DNA of 64,000 nucleotides from Leptospira meyeri (GTDB lineage: Bacteria; Spirochaetota; Leptospiria; Leptospirales; Leptospiraceae). How positions within the stretch are numbered: position 1 is the stretch's first letter; the number at the start of each line of letters is the position of its first letter. The stretch is taken from positions 186,001 through 250,000 of the forward strand of contig NZ_SORO01000003.1 of NCBI RefSeq assembly GCF_004368965.1. The letters run 5' to 3'. Below are positions 35,056 through 45,223 of the stretch, piece by piece. The position numbers and the translations under genes were made by a program. A model generated the notes under the pieces. It had not been told where the DNA came from, ran no database searches, and was given only the letters and a program-made list of their open reading frames with translations.

Positions 35056-37226
35056 GAAACAATCCAGTGTGATAGTTTTTGAAACAAATCGTTAGGATAA
35101 AAAGGTTTGGAAATAAAGTCATTCATTCCTACTGAACGAATTTTGTCTTGTGTTTCCAGTTGTGCGGAAGCAGTTAAAGCAATGATTGGTAAATTTTTCC
35201 AACTAAGGTTTTCTCGAATTCGTTTTGTTGCCATATAACCATCCATATTCGGCATATGTAAATCCATTAAAACTAAATCAAACTTTCCTTTGCTAAGCTT
35301 TTGTAATACTTCTTCACCATCATCTGCTTCTTCCGATTCAATACCCCAGCGTTTTAAAAAACGAATCACAATAGAACGATTAATTTCAATATCGTCAGCA
35401 ATAAGAATTCTTTTGCCGGATAGATCAGAATAATCCTGTAATGAATGAATCTGTTTATTGGTGTTTGATTTCCCGATTTTACATGGGAACGTAAAAGAAA
35501 ATTTTGATCCTTTTCCTAACTCCGACTCTAATTCAAGATTACCTTTCATTAATTCGACAAGGCCTTTTGATATAGCAAGCCCAAGGCCAGAACCACCGTA
35601 TTTCCTGGTTGTATCTTCACTTGCTTGAGTGAATTTCTCAAATACATATTTAAGTTTCTCAGGAGCGATTCCAATTCCCGTATCCTCTACTTCAAATCGG
35701 ATCACTACATCATTGCCGATTTTAGAAACCAAATGAACACGAAGAGTAATTTTTCCAATTTTTGTAAACTTCACAGCATTCGATAATAAATTATTTAGAA
35801 CTTGCAACATCCGAGTGGGATCAAAACAAATACTTTCCGGAAGTTTTTCATCGATTTCTGCTTGGAACAATAGGAGTTGTTCTTTGGCTTTTATCTCAAA
35901 AGAAGAACAAACAGAGCTAATAAAATCTTTCAGACTAAAATCAATTTCTTCTATGATTATCATTTGTTCTTCAATTTTATTAAAATCTAAAATATCATTG
36001 ATCAACGTAAGGAGTGTTTCACTAGAGAAACGCAGATTTTTTAAATATTCGATCTGTTCTGGTTTTGGATTGTCTTCCATAAGCCACATAGAAAGCCCAA
36101 TCACTGCATTCAGTGGGGTTCTCAATTCATGGCTCATGTTAGAAAGGAATTCTGACTTGGCACGGTTTGCATCCTCAGCTCGGATTCTGGAATCAATCAG
36201 TGCTCTTTCATATAAAATCATTTGAGAGATATCCAAAGAAACGGAACGAGACCTGATCATTTCGTTATCTTTGGAATAAATAGCCGTCGCAGATACGTTT
36301 AAAAACAACGAGCTACCATTTTTTCTTATAACTTCAAATCTTAAATTATCAATCCGACCTTTCTCTTTAAAAACAGGAAAATTCGATTGAAAGATTAGTT
36401 TACTCTCTTCAGAGAGAAGATCAGGCCATTTGATTTTTCCAACCAATTCTTCTTCTGTGTATCCCAACCATTCCTGCTCTGTTCGATTGACTTTTACAAA
36501 ATATCCATTTGCATCTAAACTATGGAATCCAACAGGAGAATTTTGATACAAATCGTCAATCTCAAACAAACGATCTTCAATTAGTTCCTTCTCAACCAAA
36601 ATTCTAGTATTTCTTTTTAATACAAAGATCATCCATAATATAAGTAAGGATAAAATAAAAAACAATCCGCCTGAGATTGAGATCAATCGAATTGTAAATT
36701 TACGATTTCTATCTTTTTCTAAATTTTCTTTTTCTAATTTTTTGTCTAAAAGCAATTGAACTTCTTCGCGAAAGATATCCATTCGTCTTTTACTTTCAAT
36801 AAAGTCCGCTTTCTTGGGTCGATTTTTGGGAAAACTTTTTATAAAATTTTGAATGTATTCAAGTTTTAGATGATTGGCCCGAATGATGGATTCTAACTCG
36901 TCGTTATATGCGAATTCGCATTCTTCTCTTAAAGAAATCTCAAGTTTTTCCATTTGAACGAGGGAATTTTTATACGGTTCCAAGAATTCAGGATCCGAAG
37001 TAAGAAGGTATCCACGTACTCCGGTTTCCGCATCTTTTAGATAAGAAGAATAGCGATTTAACAGAGCATTCCAACTGCTCTGGTCTTCGTATAAATCACG
37101 ATCCATACGACTTTCATACACTTGATAAAAGAAAAAAAATGAAGAGAGCAAAAGTAATACAAGAAGTCCCCATAAAAAACCTAGATAGAAGGACTCGAAG
37201 TGCTTTCTCTGGAAGTAATGATTCAT
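35052..37226 (-). CDS. Hybrid histidine kinase with CHASE3 sensor
   Basis: A 724-residue membrane kinase. TM1 lies at about 18-36, a CHASE3 domain at about 45-180 (DAETGVRGYLLTSDPEFLEPY), TM2 at about 182-203, PAS at about 215-335, HisKA with SHELRTPLNAV (His366), HATPase (DTGIGIAPEKL, GSGLGLAIS), and a C-terminal receiver with phosphoacceptor Asp655 in LVLMDLHMPNMDG. This is a hybrid kinase that passes phosphate to a further histidine protein, which is not nearby. AAAGGATG precedes the ATG. Its gene is followed by the receiver-kinase gene at 37271 on the same strand, so they may share a promoter. Confidence 0.9.
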   Translation of the reverse strand: MNHYFQRKHFESFYLGFLWGLLVLLLLSSFFFFYQVYESRMDRDLYEDQSSWNALLNRYSSYLKDAETGVRGYLLTSDPEFLEPYKNSLVQMEKLEISLREECEFAYNDELESIIRANHLKLEYIQNFIKSFPKNRPKKADFIESKRRMDIFREEVQLLLDKKLEKENLEKDRNRKFTIRLISISGGLFFILSLLILWMIFVLKRNTRILVEKELIEDRLFEIDDLYQNSPVGFHSLDANGYFVKVNRTEQEWLGYTEEELVGKIKWPDLLSEESKLIFQSNFPVFKEKGRIDNLRFEVIRKNGSSLFLNVSATAIYSKDNEMIRSRSVSLDISQMILYERALIDSRIRAEDANRAKSEFLSNMSHELRTPLNAVIGLSMWLMEDNPKPEQIEYLKNLRFSSETLLTLINDILDFNKIEEQMIIIEEIDFSLKDFISSVCSSFEIKAKEQLLLFQAEIDEKLPESICFDPTRMLQVLNNLLSNAVKFTKIGKITLRVHLVSKIGNDVVIRFEVEDTGIGIAPEKLKYVFEKFTQASEDTTRKYGGSGLGLAISKGLVELMKGNLELESELGKGSKFSFTFPCKIGKSNTNKQIHSLQDYSDLSGKRILIADDIEINRSIVIRFLKRWGIESEEADDGEEVLQKLSKGKFDLVLMDLHMPNMDGYMATKRIRENLSWKNLPIIALTASAQLETQDKIRSVGMNDFISKPFYPNDLFQKLSHWIVS

Positions 37227-37270
37227 GGGATCATCCTTTGGTAATACAAAAGAATGATCTTGTCAATTGA

Positions 37271-39196
37271 TTAAAGCATAGCTTTCCAGGCAGGAAAATA
37301 TAGATCGAATTCCGTTCCTTTACCAATCGAAGAATTGACAAGGATTGTTCCACCCATCTTCACCATGATTCCATAAATGATTGGTAACCCCAAACCAGTT
37401 CCTTTCCCACCTTTGGTGGTGAAAAATGGATCAAAGATTTTTTCAATGATTTCAGGAGGGATTCCATCTCCATTATCAGCAAAACCTAACTTCCAATACT
37501 CAGTATTCTTCATAAATCCAACATGAAGTAATTCAGATTTTTCATATAAAACTTTCGAAAGAGTTATTGTAATTTTTGGATTTGGTATATCTTGTAATGC
37601 AAAAACTGAATTTTCATATAAGTTCGAAAGTATTTGAAATATTTGAATTGGATCCGCATTCACATAAGCAGGTTCATTTCCTAAGTCGGTAAACAAAGTA
37701 ATTTGGTTAGAAGATACAGTTCGCACCTCTTTTAAAACTTGTAATAAGTTTTCTCTAAGATCTAGTTGTTTGGAAATGGAATTGTCTATTTTTGAATAAG
37801 TAAGAATTTGTTGGATTAAGTTTTTTGCACGATCCAACGACTTGGAAATTCCTTCTATCGCAGGAAGGGATTTTTGAATTGCTTCATTTGTAGCACCCTT
37901 CGACCATTCTGAATTTAAAAAAGAAACATACGCCAACATTGGAGTGAGTAAATTATTAAAATCATGGGCGATACCACCAGCAAACGTTCCCAACGCTTCT
38001 AATTTTTGCGATTGCGCATACGCACGCTCTAAAACAATTTTTTCCGTGATGTCTTTGGCTTCTAAAACAATATATAAAATTTTTCCAGATGGGTCTGTTA
38101 AAGAATAAAAATCGCAATCAAAGTATTTCTCTCTTCCATCTAACAAATTATAACTGACAAATACTTCGAAACTTTGATTTTTTAAAGCCAACTTCATCCC
38201 ATAGATTAATTTTTTTTTAGACTCTTCATCGGAATTCGAAAAAATAGACCGAATCAATTCCAAACCTTGGACATCTGTTTCCTCTCTTTCAAAAGAAATC
38301 ACAGCGTTACGATTCATACGAATCACATGTCCTTGTAAATCCAAAAGAAAAATTGCTTGTGAAGAATTATTAAAAATACCCTTAAACAACTGTTCATTCA
38401 ACTGAATTGAATGTTCTAATTCAGATAAATCTGAAATATCATGAATGGTTCCAAAAATCCTAAACCTTGAGTCTTCAAACTTTTCTGCTTCTAACCAAAG
38501 GTTTACTTTTTTTCTGCCAGATTTTGTGTTTAAGGTGACAATCATTTCCTTAGAATGATTGTCTTTCAGCAAATCAGCCCAAACGACTTTGATATGATCC
38601 TGTTCTCCCTCATCCAGAAGGGCCCATACTTTCTCCATCAAGGGAATTTCAGCAAAGTCAAACCCTAGAATTCTATACAACTCCAAAGACCATAGAGTAT
38701 TTTTTTCAGGAAAAATTACTTCGAAGTGACCAAGATGAGAAATTTTTTGTGAACGTGTTAAAAGTTCTTCTCCATGAACTAACATATCCCATGCTTTTTT
38801 TTGTGACTGTTTTAGGCGGTAGGCTTCTAACTCGCGATTCACAACAAACGGCAGTTTGATGATTGAAGATTTTGGTAAAAATTCGGCTGCACCTAAATTT
38901 AAAAATTCTGAAGCTGCTTCTTCCGGCAAAAATTCAGTAATAAGGATCACTGGTAATTCTGGATTAATCTCTTTGACTCTGGAGATCACATAACGACCGT
39001 CGAAATCAGGAAGATAAAAGTCAGAGATCACAATATCCCAAGTTTCATCATTAATTCTTTGTTCAAATTCTGATTTCCATTCAGCTCTTTCTGAAAATAT
39101 GGAAAACCCAAAGTTTTGTAAAACAGATACAATTGCTTTGTAGGAAGCAAGGGAATCTTCAACAATCAGTACGTTGAGTTTCTTTTGGATGTCCAT
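37271..39196 (-). CDS. Receiver-PAS histidine kinase
   Basis: A soluble 641-residue protein. An N-terminal receiver carries Asp59 ([13 protein letters not shown]), two PAS domains follow (about 145-260 and 265-395), and the kinase core has [10 protein letters not shown] with His411 and [10 protein letters not shown]. The signal presumably enters through receiver phosphorylation as well as PAS ligands. It lies upstream of the CHASE3 hybrid kinase on the same strand with a 44-bp gap, so it could be the receiver for that kinase or the reverse. The patatin gene lies 8 bp upstream. Confidence 0.88.
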   Translation of the reverse strand: MDIQKKLNVLIVEDSLASYKAIVSVLQNFGFSIFSERAEWKSEFEQRINDETWDIVISDFYLPDFDGRYVISRVKEINPELPVILITEFLPEEAASEFLNLGAAEFLPKSSIIKLPFVVNRELEAYRLKQSQKKAWDMLVHGEELLTRSQKISHLGHFEVIFPEKNTLWSLELYRILGFDFAEIPLMEKVWALLDEGEQDHIKVVWADLLKDNHSKEMIVTLNTKSGRKKVNLWLEAEKFEDSRFRIFGTIHDISDLSELEHSIQLNEQLFKGIFNNSSQAIFLLDLQGHVIRMNRNAVISFEREETDVQGLELIRSIFSNSDEESKKKLIYGMKLALKNQSFEVFVSYNLLDGREKYFDCDFYSLTDPSGKILYIVLEAKDITEKIVLERAYAQSQKLEALGTFAGGIAHDFNNLLTPMLAYVSFLNSEWSKGATNEAIQKSLPAIEGISKSLDRAKNLIQQILTYSKIDNSISKQLDLRENLLQVLKEVRTVSSNQITLFTDLGNEPAYVNADPIQIFQILSNLYENSVFALQDIPNPKITITLSKVLYEKSELLHVGFMKNTEYWKLGFADNGDGIPPEIIEKIFDPFFTTKGGKGTGLGLPIIYGIMVKMGGTILVNSSIGKGTEFDLYFPAWKAML

Positions 39197-39204
39197 GATT
39201 TGAA

Positions 39205-40071
39205 TTACTGATTAAAAAAACCAAATACTGGTAGTTCCAAATCTCCCAAAATTTCTGCCCTATGCCGATAAGCAGTTCCACGTCCTTCCGCTAGAGCAAA
39301 CTTACCTTTTGAAAAGTCATTTGGTGAAAGATAAGGAGTGTTTGTTTCTAACCGAATTAGTTTTTTTCCTTTTTCTTTTGCCAACAAAGATTTTAAATCT
39401 TCTGTTTCTGATTCGATGATTTGCACTGAAGCATCTAACGCACGCTTCATGGTATTTCGACTCACTGGTCTATGATTGTTGATTTGGTGAATGACAATAC
39501 GATCGATACTTGGATCCAAAATAAGTTCTTTGATTGGTTCTCCATCACCAATACCACCATCCAAAAATTCTTGTCCCTGAAATTCTTGTACTTCGTATAA
39601 AAAAGGAAATGCGATTGATCCCATCACTGCATCTAGAACGTTCCCTTCAGTGATCAGTTCTCTCTTATTTTTTGAAAGATTTGAGACTGCGATTCCTAAT
39701 TTTATAGGTAAGTCAGAAAACTTTTTATTTCCAAGATAAGGATATAAGATTTTGCGAGTGGCTTTTCCAGTAAGTACCCCACTATAACCATTTAAACCTT
39801 TGCGTAACAATCGACCAAGCATTGACAAAGAATTTCCTTCCCAAAAATCCTTTTTTCTTAGTCCTAAAATGAGAGATTCAAATTCGACCATTTCTCGACC
39901 AGTCGCATACAGCGCACCGATCATTGCTCCAGAGCTTGAACCTGTGACAACCGCAGGTTTAAAACCAATTTCTTGTAAACCACGCACAAATCCTGTATGG
40001 GCAAAAAAACCAAAAAAGGCGGATTTCAAACAAAGAGCAGAATACTTTTTCGGAAAGAAGAGTTCTATCAT
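39205..40071 (-). CDS. Patatin-like phospholipase
   Basis: A 288-residue lipid acyl hydrolase of the patatin family, using a Ser-Asp dyad. The nucleophile elbow is VTGSSSGAMIGAL with Ser46, and the catalytic Asp is in LDGGIGDGEP near residue 172. The usual glycine-rich oxyanion hole before it is modified to FFGFFAHTG. There is no signal peptide, so it is cytosolic or peripheral. It precedes the receiver-kinase gene by 8 bp on the same strand and may be co-transcribed. Confidence 0.8.
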   Translation of the reverse strand: MIELFFPKKYSALCLKSAFFGFFAHTGFVRGLQEIGFKPAVVTGSSSGAMIGALYATGREMVEFESLILGLRKKDFWEGNSLSMLGRLLRKGLNGYSGVLTGKATRKILYPYLGNKKFSDLPIKLGIAVSNLSKNKRELITEGNVLDAVMGSIAFPFLYEVQEFQGQEFLDGGIGDGEPIKELILDPSIDRIVIHQINNHRPVSRNTMKRALDASVQIIESETEDLKSLLAKEKGKKLIRLETNTPYLSPNDFSKGKFALAEGRGTAYRHRAEILGDLELPVFGFFNQ

Positions 40072-40108
40072 AAGCTTTTGCTAAGTTTAGAAACAGACCA
40101 CGATCATG

Positions 40109-42619
40109 TCAGCCACGAAGTAATTTTGAAACCAAAACTTTTGTCATATCGTAGAACAATACTCCAATAAATGCAACCAGTATCGCTGAAGAAAACTGAA
40201 CAAAGTTAAGTGGCACAAAATGAAACATATCATTCAAACCGGGCAAATACATAGACAAAAAAAGCACCCCAATTGTCCCCGCAAAAACTAAACGAATGAT
40301 TGGATTAGGTATCCGCATCCGACTCCACATCGACTCATGGAGCGAACGATTGGCAAGGATCAAGAACAAATTCGAAAATACTAATGTAACAAAAGTCGCC
40401 GTGCTCACAACCTGAGGGCCTGAGTTTCCTTTCAAAAACAACTCTGTGATCCAATACGATGACACAACGGATAACAAAGAAATGGCTCCTTGGATCAAAG
40501 AATTGATAAATAATTCTCGATCCAAAAGCGGTTCTGAAGTTTCGCGCGGTTTTCTTTTCATCAGATCAGATTCTTGCGATTCTCTTTCAAATACAATTGT
40601 ACAAGTGGGATCAATAACCATTTCCATAAATACAATATGAATGGCCGATAAAACAACAATGGGCCAATCAAAAATAATGGGCAAAAAAGTAATACCGACA
40701 ATTGGAATATGAACTCCAATCAAGTATCCTAATGCTTTTTTTAAGTTATCAAAAATTTGTCTTCCAATCCTTACTGACTCCAAAATAGAAGAAAAAGAAT
40801 CATCTAACAAAACAATGTCGGCAGCTTCACGTGCCACATCAGTTCCTCTTTCCCCCATTGCAACACCAATATTGGCAGTACGCAAAGCAGGAGCATCATT
40901 CACACCATCCCCTGTCATGGCAACAATCTGCCCATCCGCTTTTAGCATACGAACGATTCGCCATTTGTCTTCTGGGCTTACCCTGGAAAATATATTACAA
41001 GTTCGGATGACAGATTGCAGTTCCGCTTTATTCAAACTTGCCAATGTCTTTCCTGTATAAACCAAATGCGAATCTTTTAATCCAATTTGGTCTGCAATAT
41101 TTTTGGCTGTTTCTGGATAATCCCCAGTAATCATAATCACACGTATTCCGGAATCGTATGCTGTTTTAACTGCCAAAGGAACAATCTCACGAATGGGATC
41201 TAAAAATGCTAGGAGCCCATAAAATAAATATTCAACATGTTTTCTATCTTCCGGAACATCCAAAGCTGGCGTTTTTGATTTGGCAACACCAAGAACTCGA
41301 TATCCGTCTTTTGCCAATTCATTGGTTTTTGTTATCCAAAAATTTGATTCTATAGAATCAAATTGACATAAATCAAAAATTGCCTCAGGTGAACCCTTAG
41401 CATAACTATGGTAGACATTTTTTTCTTTTATTACACGAACCATTGTTAAATGGTCAGGCGTTAAAGGAAAATCCTTTACAGACAATAGTGCCGAATCTTC
41501 TACTTCATGAAAAGAAACCAAACAATCGGAAATTGCAATATCCATCGGATCAAAACTCGGATGTTTAGATGCACAATAAGCAATTTGTAATAGTTTATTT
41601 ACATCTTCAGAAAGATTTGATTCTGGATGCAAAGTGACAGTTTCGGATTTCGTAACAACAATCCCAACTTTCATTTTATTTTGTGTAATCGTGCCTGTTT
41701 TATCGGAACAAAGAACTGTAGCTGCACCTAACGTTTCGATAATAGAAGATCGCCTAACCAATACATTTTTCGTACTCAAACGGAAAGCACCTAAGGCAAA
41801 AAATATGGTTAAAACCAATGGTAATTCCTCGGGCATCAAACCGATTGCCAACGTCAAACCAGAAAGAAGACCATGCAACCATTGGCTCTTTACAATTCCG
41901 AAATAAAGAGCAAGAATGACACATAAAGAAGCCGCTACAATGAATAAATTACGCACAAGACGTGCAACCTCTATTTCGAGTAATGTTCGGCCAACGGTTT
42001 CATCCGCAATTTTACGTCCAATTTTTCCAATTTCTGTGTGATTCCCAACAGCATTCACTCGACAAACGCCCTCTCCACTAACAACTAACGAACCACAAAA
42101 AACAGATTGGGACTGCGATTTGGAAACAGGGACTGACTCTCCGGTTAACAAAGACTCATCACAAGAAAACATCCGATCGGAGATTAACTCGCAATCGGCA
42201 GGAACCCTATCCCCTTCGTTCAAAATCAATAAATCATCATAAACGACATCTTTTCCTTCAATACGAATGATTTGTTTGTCTCGAATGACATTGGTTCTTG
42301 GACTTGCAAGAGAACGTAAAGCAGAGATAGCAGTTTCTGTTTTTTTCTCTTGATAAAAAGTGATCGTGATGATACCGACAACAGAAAGTAACAACAAAAG
42401 TGCCTCACCCCGATCACCCAAAAGCAAATAAACGATGCTGATGGAAATGAGAAGCAGAATCATTGGTTCTGTAACGACCCCAATGAACATCTGAAAAATC
42501 CCTTTCTTCTTTGAAGAGCTGATTTCATTGGCACCATATTTGGTGCGGTTTTTTTTAACCTGTTCCTGGGTTAAACCCATAAGGATGTATTCTGAAATTT
42601 GTTTTGGAATCGAAGGCAT
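40109..42619 (-). CDS. P-type cation-transporting ATPase (P2A-like)
   Basis: An 836-residue P-type ATPase that pumps a cation, most likely Ca2+ or a related ion. The actuator motif TGES is at 159-162, the TM4 ion-binding motif PEEL at 263-266, the phosphorylation site DKTGT with Asp306, and the hinge GDGVNDAP near 620. A full C-terminal transport domain is present. It has no metal-binding N-terminal CXXC domain, so it is not a heavy-metal ATPase. The frame extends to 42766, but that would overlap the divergent secernin-like gene. The ATG at 42619 begins right before the cation-ATPase N-terminal domain. Confidence 0.85.
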   Translation of the reverse strand: MPSIPKQISEYILMGLTQEQVKKNRTKYGANEISSSKKKGIFQMFIGVVTEPMILLLISISIVYLLLGDRGEALLLLLSVVGIITITFYQEKKTETAISALRSLASPRTNVIRDKQIIRIEGKDVVYDDLLILNEGDRVPADCELISDRMFSCDESLLTGESVPVSKSQSQSVFCGSLVVSGEGVCRVNAVGNHTEIGKIGRKIADETVGRTLLEIEVARLVRNLFIVAASLCVILALYFGIVKSQWLHGLLSGLTLAIGLMPEELPLVLTIFFALGAFRLSTKNVLVRRSSIIETLGAATVLCSDKTGTITQNKMKVGIVVTKSETVTLHPESNLSEDVNKLLQIAYCASKHPSFDPMDIAISDCLVSFHEVEDSALLSVKDFPLTPDHLTMVRVIKEKNVYHSYAKGSPEAIFDLCQFDSIESNFWITKTNELAKDGYRVLGVAKSKTPALDVPEDRKHVEYLFYGLLAFLDPIREIVPLAVKTAYDSGIRVIMITGDYPETAKNIADQIGLKDSHLVYTGKTLASLNKAELQSVIRTCNIFSRVSPEDKWRIVRMLKADGQIVAMTGDGVNDAPALRTANIGVAMGERGTDVAREAADIVLLDDSFSSILESVRIGRQIFDNLKKALGYLIGVHIPIVGITFLPIIFDWPIVVLSAIHIVFMEMVIDPTCTIVFERESQESDLMKRKPRETSEPLLDRELFINSLIQGAISLLSVVSSYWITELFLKGNSGPQVVSTATFVTLVFSNLFLILANRSLHESMWSRMRIPNPIIRLVFAGTIGVLFLSMYLPGLNDMFHFVPLNFVQFSSAILVAFIGVLFYDMTKVLVSKLLRG

Positions 42620-42673
42620 ATTCTTAATTGATTTGCTCTTGTTTTTTATAAAAAATCTGTTTAACATTCTAGA

Positions 42674-44020
42674 ATGTGCGATACCTCTCTTGCCACTGAA
42701 AAATTTACCAAAACTCAAAAAAGAATCTTTGCGAAAAACTCGGATCGCGAACCAAACGAAGCACAATCAATACTCCACGTTCCTCGTTTAGAACATAAAA
42801 AAGGTTCAAAATTACGTACAACGTACATTGAAATTCCACAAACTCCCGTTACTTACGAAGTTTTTTTGAGCAAACCATTTCACATGTGGGGTGCAGAGAT
42901 GGGTGTGAATGAATTCGGGCTTTGTATCGGCAATGAAGCAGTCTTCACCAATCTAAAAATACCCAAAAAAAATAATGGGTTAACAGGAATGGATTTGATT
43001 CGTTTGGCTTTAGAAAGATGTAAATCTGCAAAAGATGGATTATTTCTGATTACCGAATTACTAGAAACTTACGGGCAAGATGCGTGCGGAGGGTATGAAA
43101 ATCAGTCTTTCTTTTATCATAACAGCTTTATCATTGCCGATAGAAAAGATGGATATGTCTTAGAAACTGCGGATCGTTACTGGGTAGCAAAAAAAATAGA
43201 TTCTTTTTATGCCATTTCGAATGGACTCACCATCGGTTCCGATTTTGAATATTCATCACCTAACTTAATAGAGAAACTCCGAAAAAATTCGAACCAAGAA
43301 TTTTCTTTTAAAGACCATTTTAGCGATCGGTTTTTTACTTATATGAGCCATTGCAAAGACAGACGAAATTTACATCAAAAGACTGCAGAAAGTTTAGAGC
43401 AGGAATACGCTAGTTATACAACGAAACTTGCTATGGATACTTTAAAAACCCATTCAATCGAAAACGATGAATTTGAACCGTCTTCCTCCTCAATGAAATC
43501 ATTATGTTTGCATGCCACAGGGCCCACTACACCAAACCAAACTAATGGAAGTTTGGTTGTTGAATGGGATACCTCTGAAACAAACCAAGATCCACTCAGG
43601 GTATTTTATACAGGAACATCCACACCATGTTTAAGTTTGTTTAAACCATTTTATTTTGGAACAAAAAACTTCATTGATTCTTCAAGTTTATCATCAAACA
43701 AAAATTATTCAGAAACTTTATGGTGGTTACACGAATCAATTGCAAGAAAATCCAACTTTGATTACCAAGCAGTTCGATCGATTTTACTTCCTGCACTTAT
43801 CGGCTTACAGGAATCAATTTTAAATAATTCCAAAGAGTTTCTTTCTCCCCAAAAGAAGGAAGAAGTCCAATGGAGATTTTTAAAAGATCATGTGAATGTT
43901 TTGAAAAAAATAGACGAAGAACTCATTCGTTCCAAAATCGGAACTAGTCGATGGCAAAACCCATTCTTTCAACTGTATTGGTCGGGACAAAATAAAAAAT
44001 TAGGAATTCCGTTCCGCTAA
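42674..44020 (+). CDS. Secernin-type C69 peptidase
   Basis: A 448-residue N-terminal-nucleophile hydrolase of the C69 dipeptidase/secernin family. The start MCDTSLA puts Cys2 in the place where the nucleophile is exposed after Met removal. Together with FAKNSDREPNEAQ near residue 20, this is the family signature. Substrates may be dipeptides. It has no signal peptide. It is divergent from the P-type ATPase by 54 bp, and its stop overlaps the 3' end of the convergent glycerate kinase gene by 21 bp. Confidence 0.82.
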   Translation: MCDTSLATEKFTKTQKRIFAKNSDREPNEAQSILHVPRLEHKKGSKLRTTYIEIPQTPVTYEVFLSKPFHMWGAEMGVNEFGLCIGNEAVFTNLKIPKKNNGLTGMDLIRLALERCKSAKDGLFLITELLETYGQDACGGYENQSFFYHNSFIIADRKDGYVLETADRYWVAKKIDSFYAISNGLTIGSDFEYSSPNLIEKLRKNSNQEFSFKDHFSDRFFTYMSHCKDRRNLHQKTAESLEQEYASYTTKLAMDTLKTHSIENDEFEPSSSSMKSLCLHATGPTTPNQTNGSLVVEWDTSETNQDPLRVFYTGTSTPCLSLFKPFYFGTKNFIDSSSLSSNKNYSETLWWLHESIARKSNFDYQAVRSILLPALIGLQESILNNSKEFLSPQKKEEVQWRFLKDHVNVLKKIDEELIRSKIGTSRWQNPFFQLYWSGQNKKLGIPFR

Positions 44021-45223
44021 CAAAAGAATCAATATGTCATTGACATTTGTTCCGGTAGCACCTGTAAAAAGTAATGCCCCCACATCTTTCAATATGGGAT
44101 AGGAGTTGGAATTTAATAATTCTTTTTTTGGATCCCAACCTTTTTCCTTCATCTTTTGGGCAAATCCTGGCCCAACGATTCCACCAGCCGCATCCGTTGG
44201 ACCATCCGTTCCATCTGTGCCACAAGAAAGAAATAACCAATCCCGATCCAGATGAGCGATTTCGGTTAGGATGGCCACACGCAGTGCCGTTTCTTGGTTA
44301 CGACCTCCCAATCCCGTTCCATAAACCGGACATACAAGTTCCCCTCCGATTAGAATGGCTTGTTTTTTACCATTTGCTCCAACACCGAATAACTCACTTA
44401 CGATTATTTTTGCAGTTGATTCACTTGAATAATCCCATGAATCGGAAATAGTTTTGACTTCATAACCAATACTATTAGCTTTTTTTTCAATGGCCTTTAG
44501 GGAAGAAGTTAAATTCCCCATCACATAATATTCACTTCCTGGATAACTTGGTGCAGAAGCAATTACATTGGGATCATCACCTAACACATCAGAAATTGCA
44601 AAAGTATATACTTTTAACTTTGAATTGAGTTTTTTTAAGAGTTTACCTGCTTTCACAGCAGAATATTTTTTTCTTTCCGCATTGATTTCTTGAATTGTTA
44701 GCCCTCTCTTCAATAAATTTTCATTTATTTCAACTAAATCTTTCAGCTGATATCCATTTTCTGGTATTTCAAAAAGACTAGACCCTCCACCAGATAATAA
44801 AACAATTAACTGATAATCTTCACCTAATAGTAAAAGTTCATCCAATACTTCTCGTGAATATAATTCGGAATTTGTATCCGGTATTGGATGCGCTGCCACT
44901 CTACACTTCCATTCCCCCATACTTCCACTTTTTTGGATTTCTTTTGGAAGATGGTTATACTTAGTAAGGATAAAACCAGCCTCAACAGGAAAAAACTTTT
45001 GAAAAGACAATGCCATCGAGTAAGCTGCTTTTCCTAGAGCAAATACATAGTTTTTCTTCAGTGGGCTCGTAAATATCTTACAAAGATCAGAATGTTGGTT
45101 CCAAAAATCTGAAGAAAGATATTCGGGAGTTGCACTTCTCACACCTTCCCAAAATAGTTCTTCAATATCTTTTCTTAAAGCGTTCAGTTGTTTATTTCCT
45201 TGTTTTTGCTTTAAGGGAATCAT
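44000..45223 (-). CDS. Glycerate 2-kinase (GckA/TtuD, MOFRL family)
   Basis: A 407-residue kinase of the class that makes 2-phosphoglycerate from glycerate. The N-terminal DUF4147 region carries LSGGGSSLFE near residue 145, and the C-terminal MOFRL domain carries GGRNQETALRVA near 305 and CGTDGTDGPTDAAGG near 335. Its start lies 32 bp inside the end of the upstream flavoprotein-polyferredoxin gene, which implies translational coupling. Confidence 0.85.
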   Translation of the reverse strand: MIPLKQKQGNKQLNALRKDIEELFWEGVRSATPEYLSSDFWNQHSDLCKIFTSPLKKNYVFALGKAAYSMALSFQKFFPVEAGFILTKYNHLPKEIQKSGSMGEWKCRVAAHPIPDTNSELYSREVLDELLLLGEDYQLIVLLSGGGSSLFEIPENGYQLKDLVEINENLLKRGLTIQEINAERKKYSAVKAGKLLKKLNSKLKVYTFAISDVLGDDPNVIASAPSYPGSEYYVMGNLTSSLKAIEKKANSIGYEVKTISDSWDYSSESTAKIIVSELFGVGANGKKQAILIGGELVCPVYGTGLGGRNQETALRVAILTEIAHLDRDWLFLSCGTDGTDGPTDAAGGIVGPGFAQKMKEKGWDPKKELLNSNSYPILKDVGALLFTGATGTNVNDILILLLAERNS

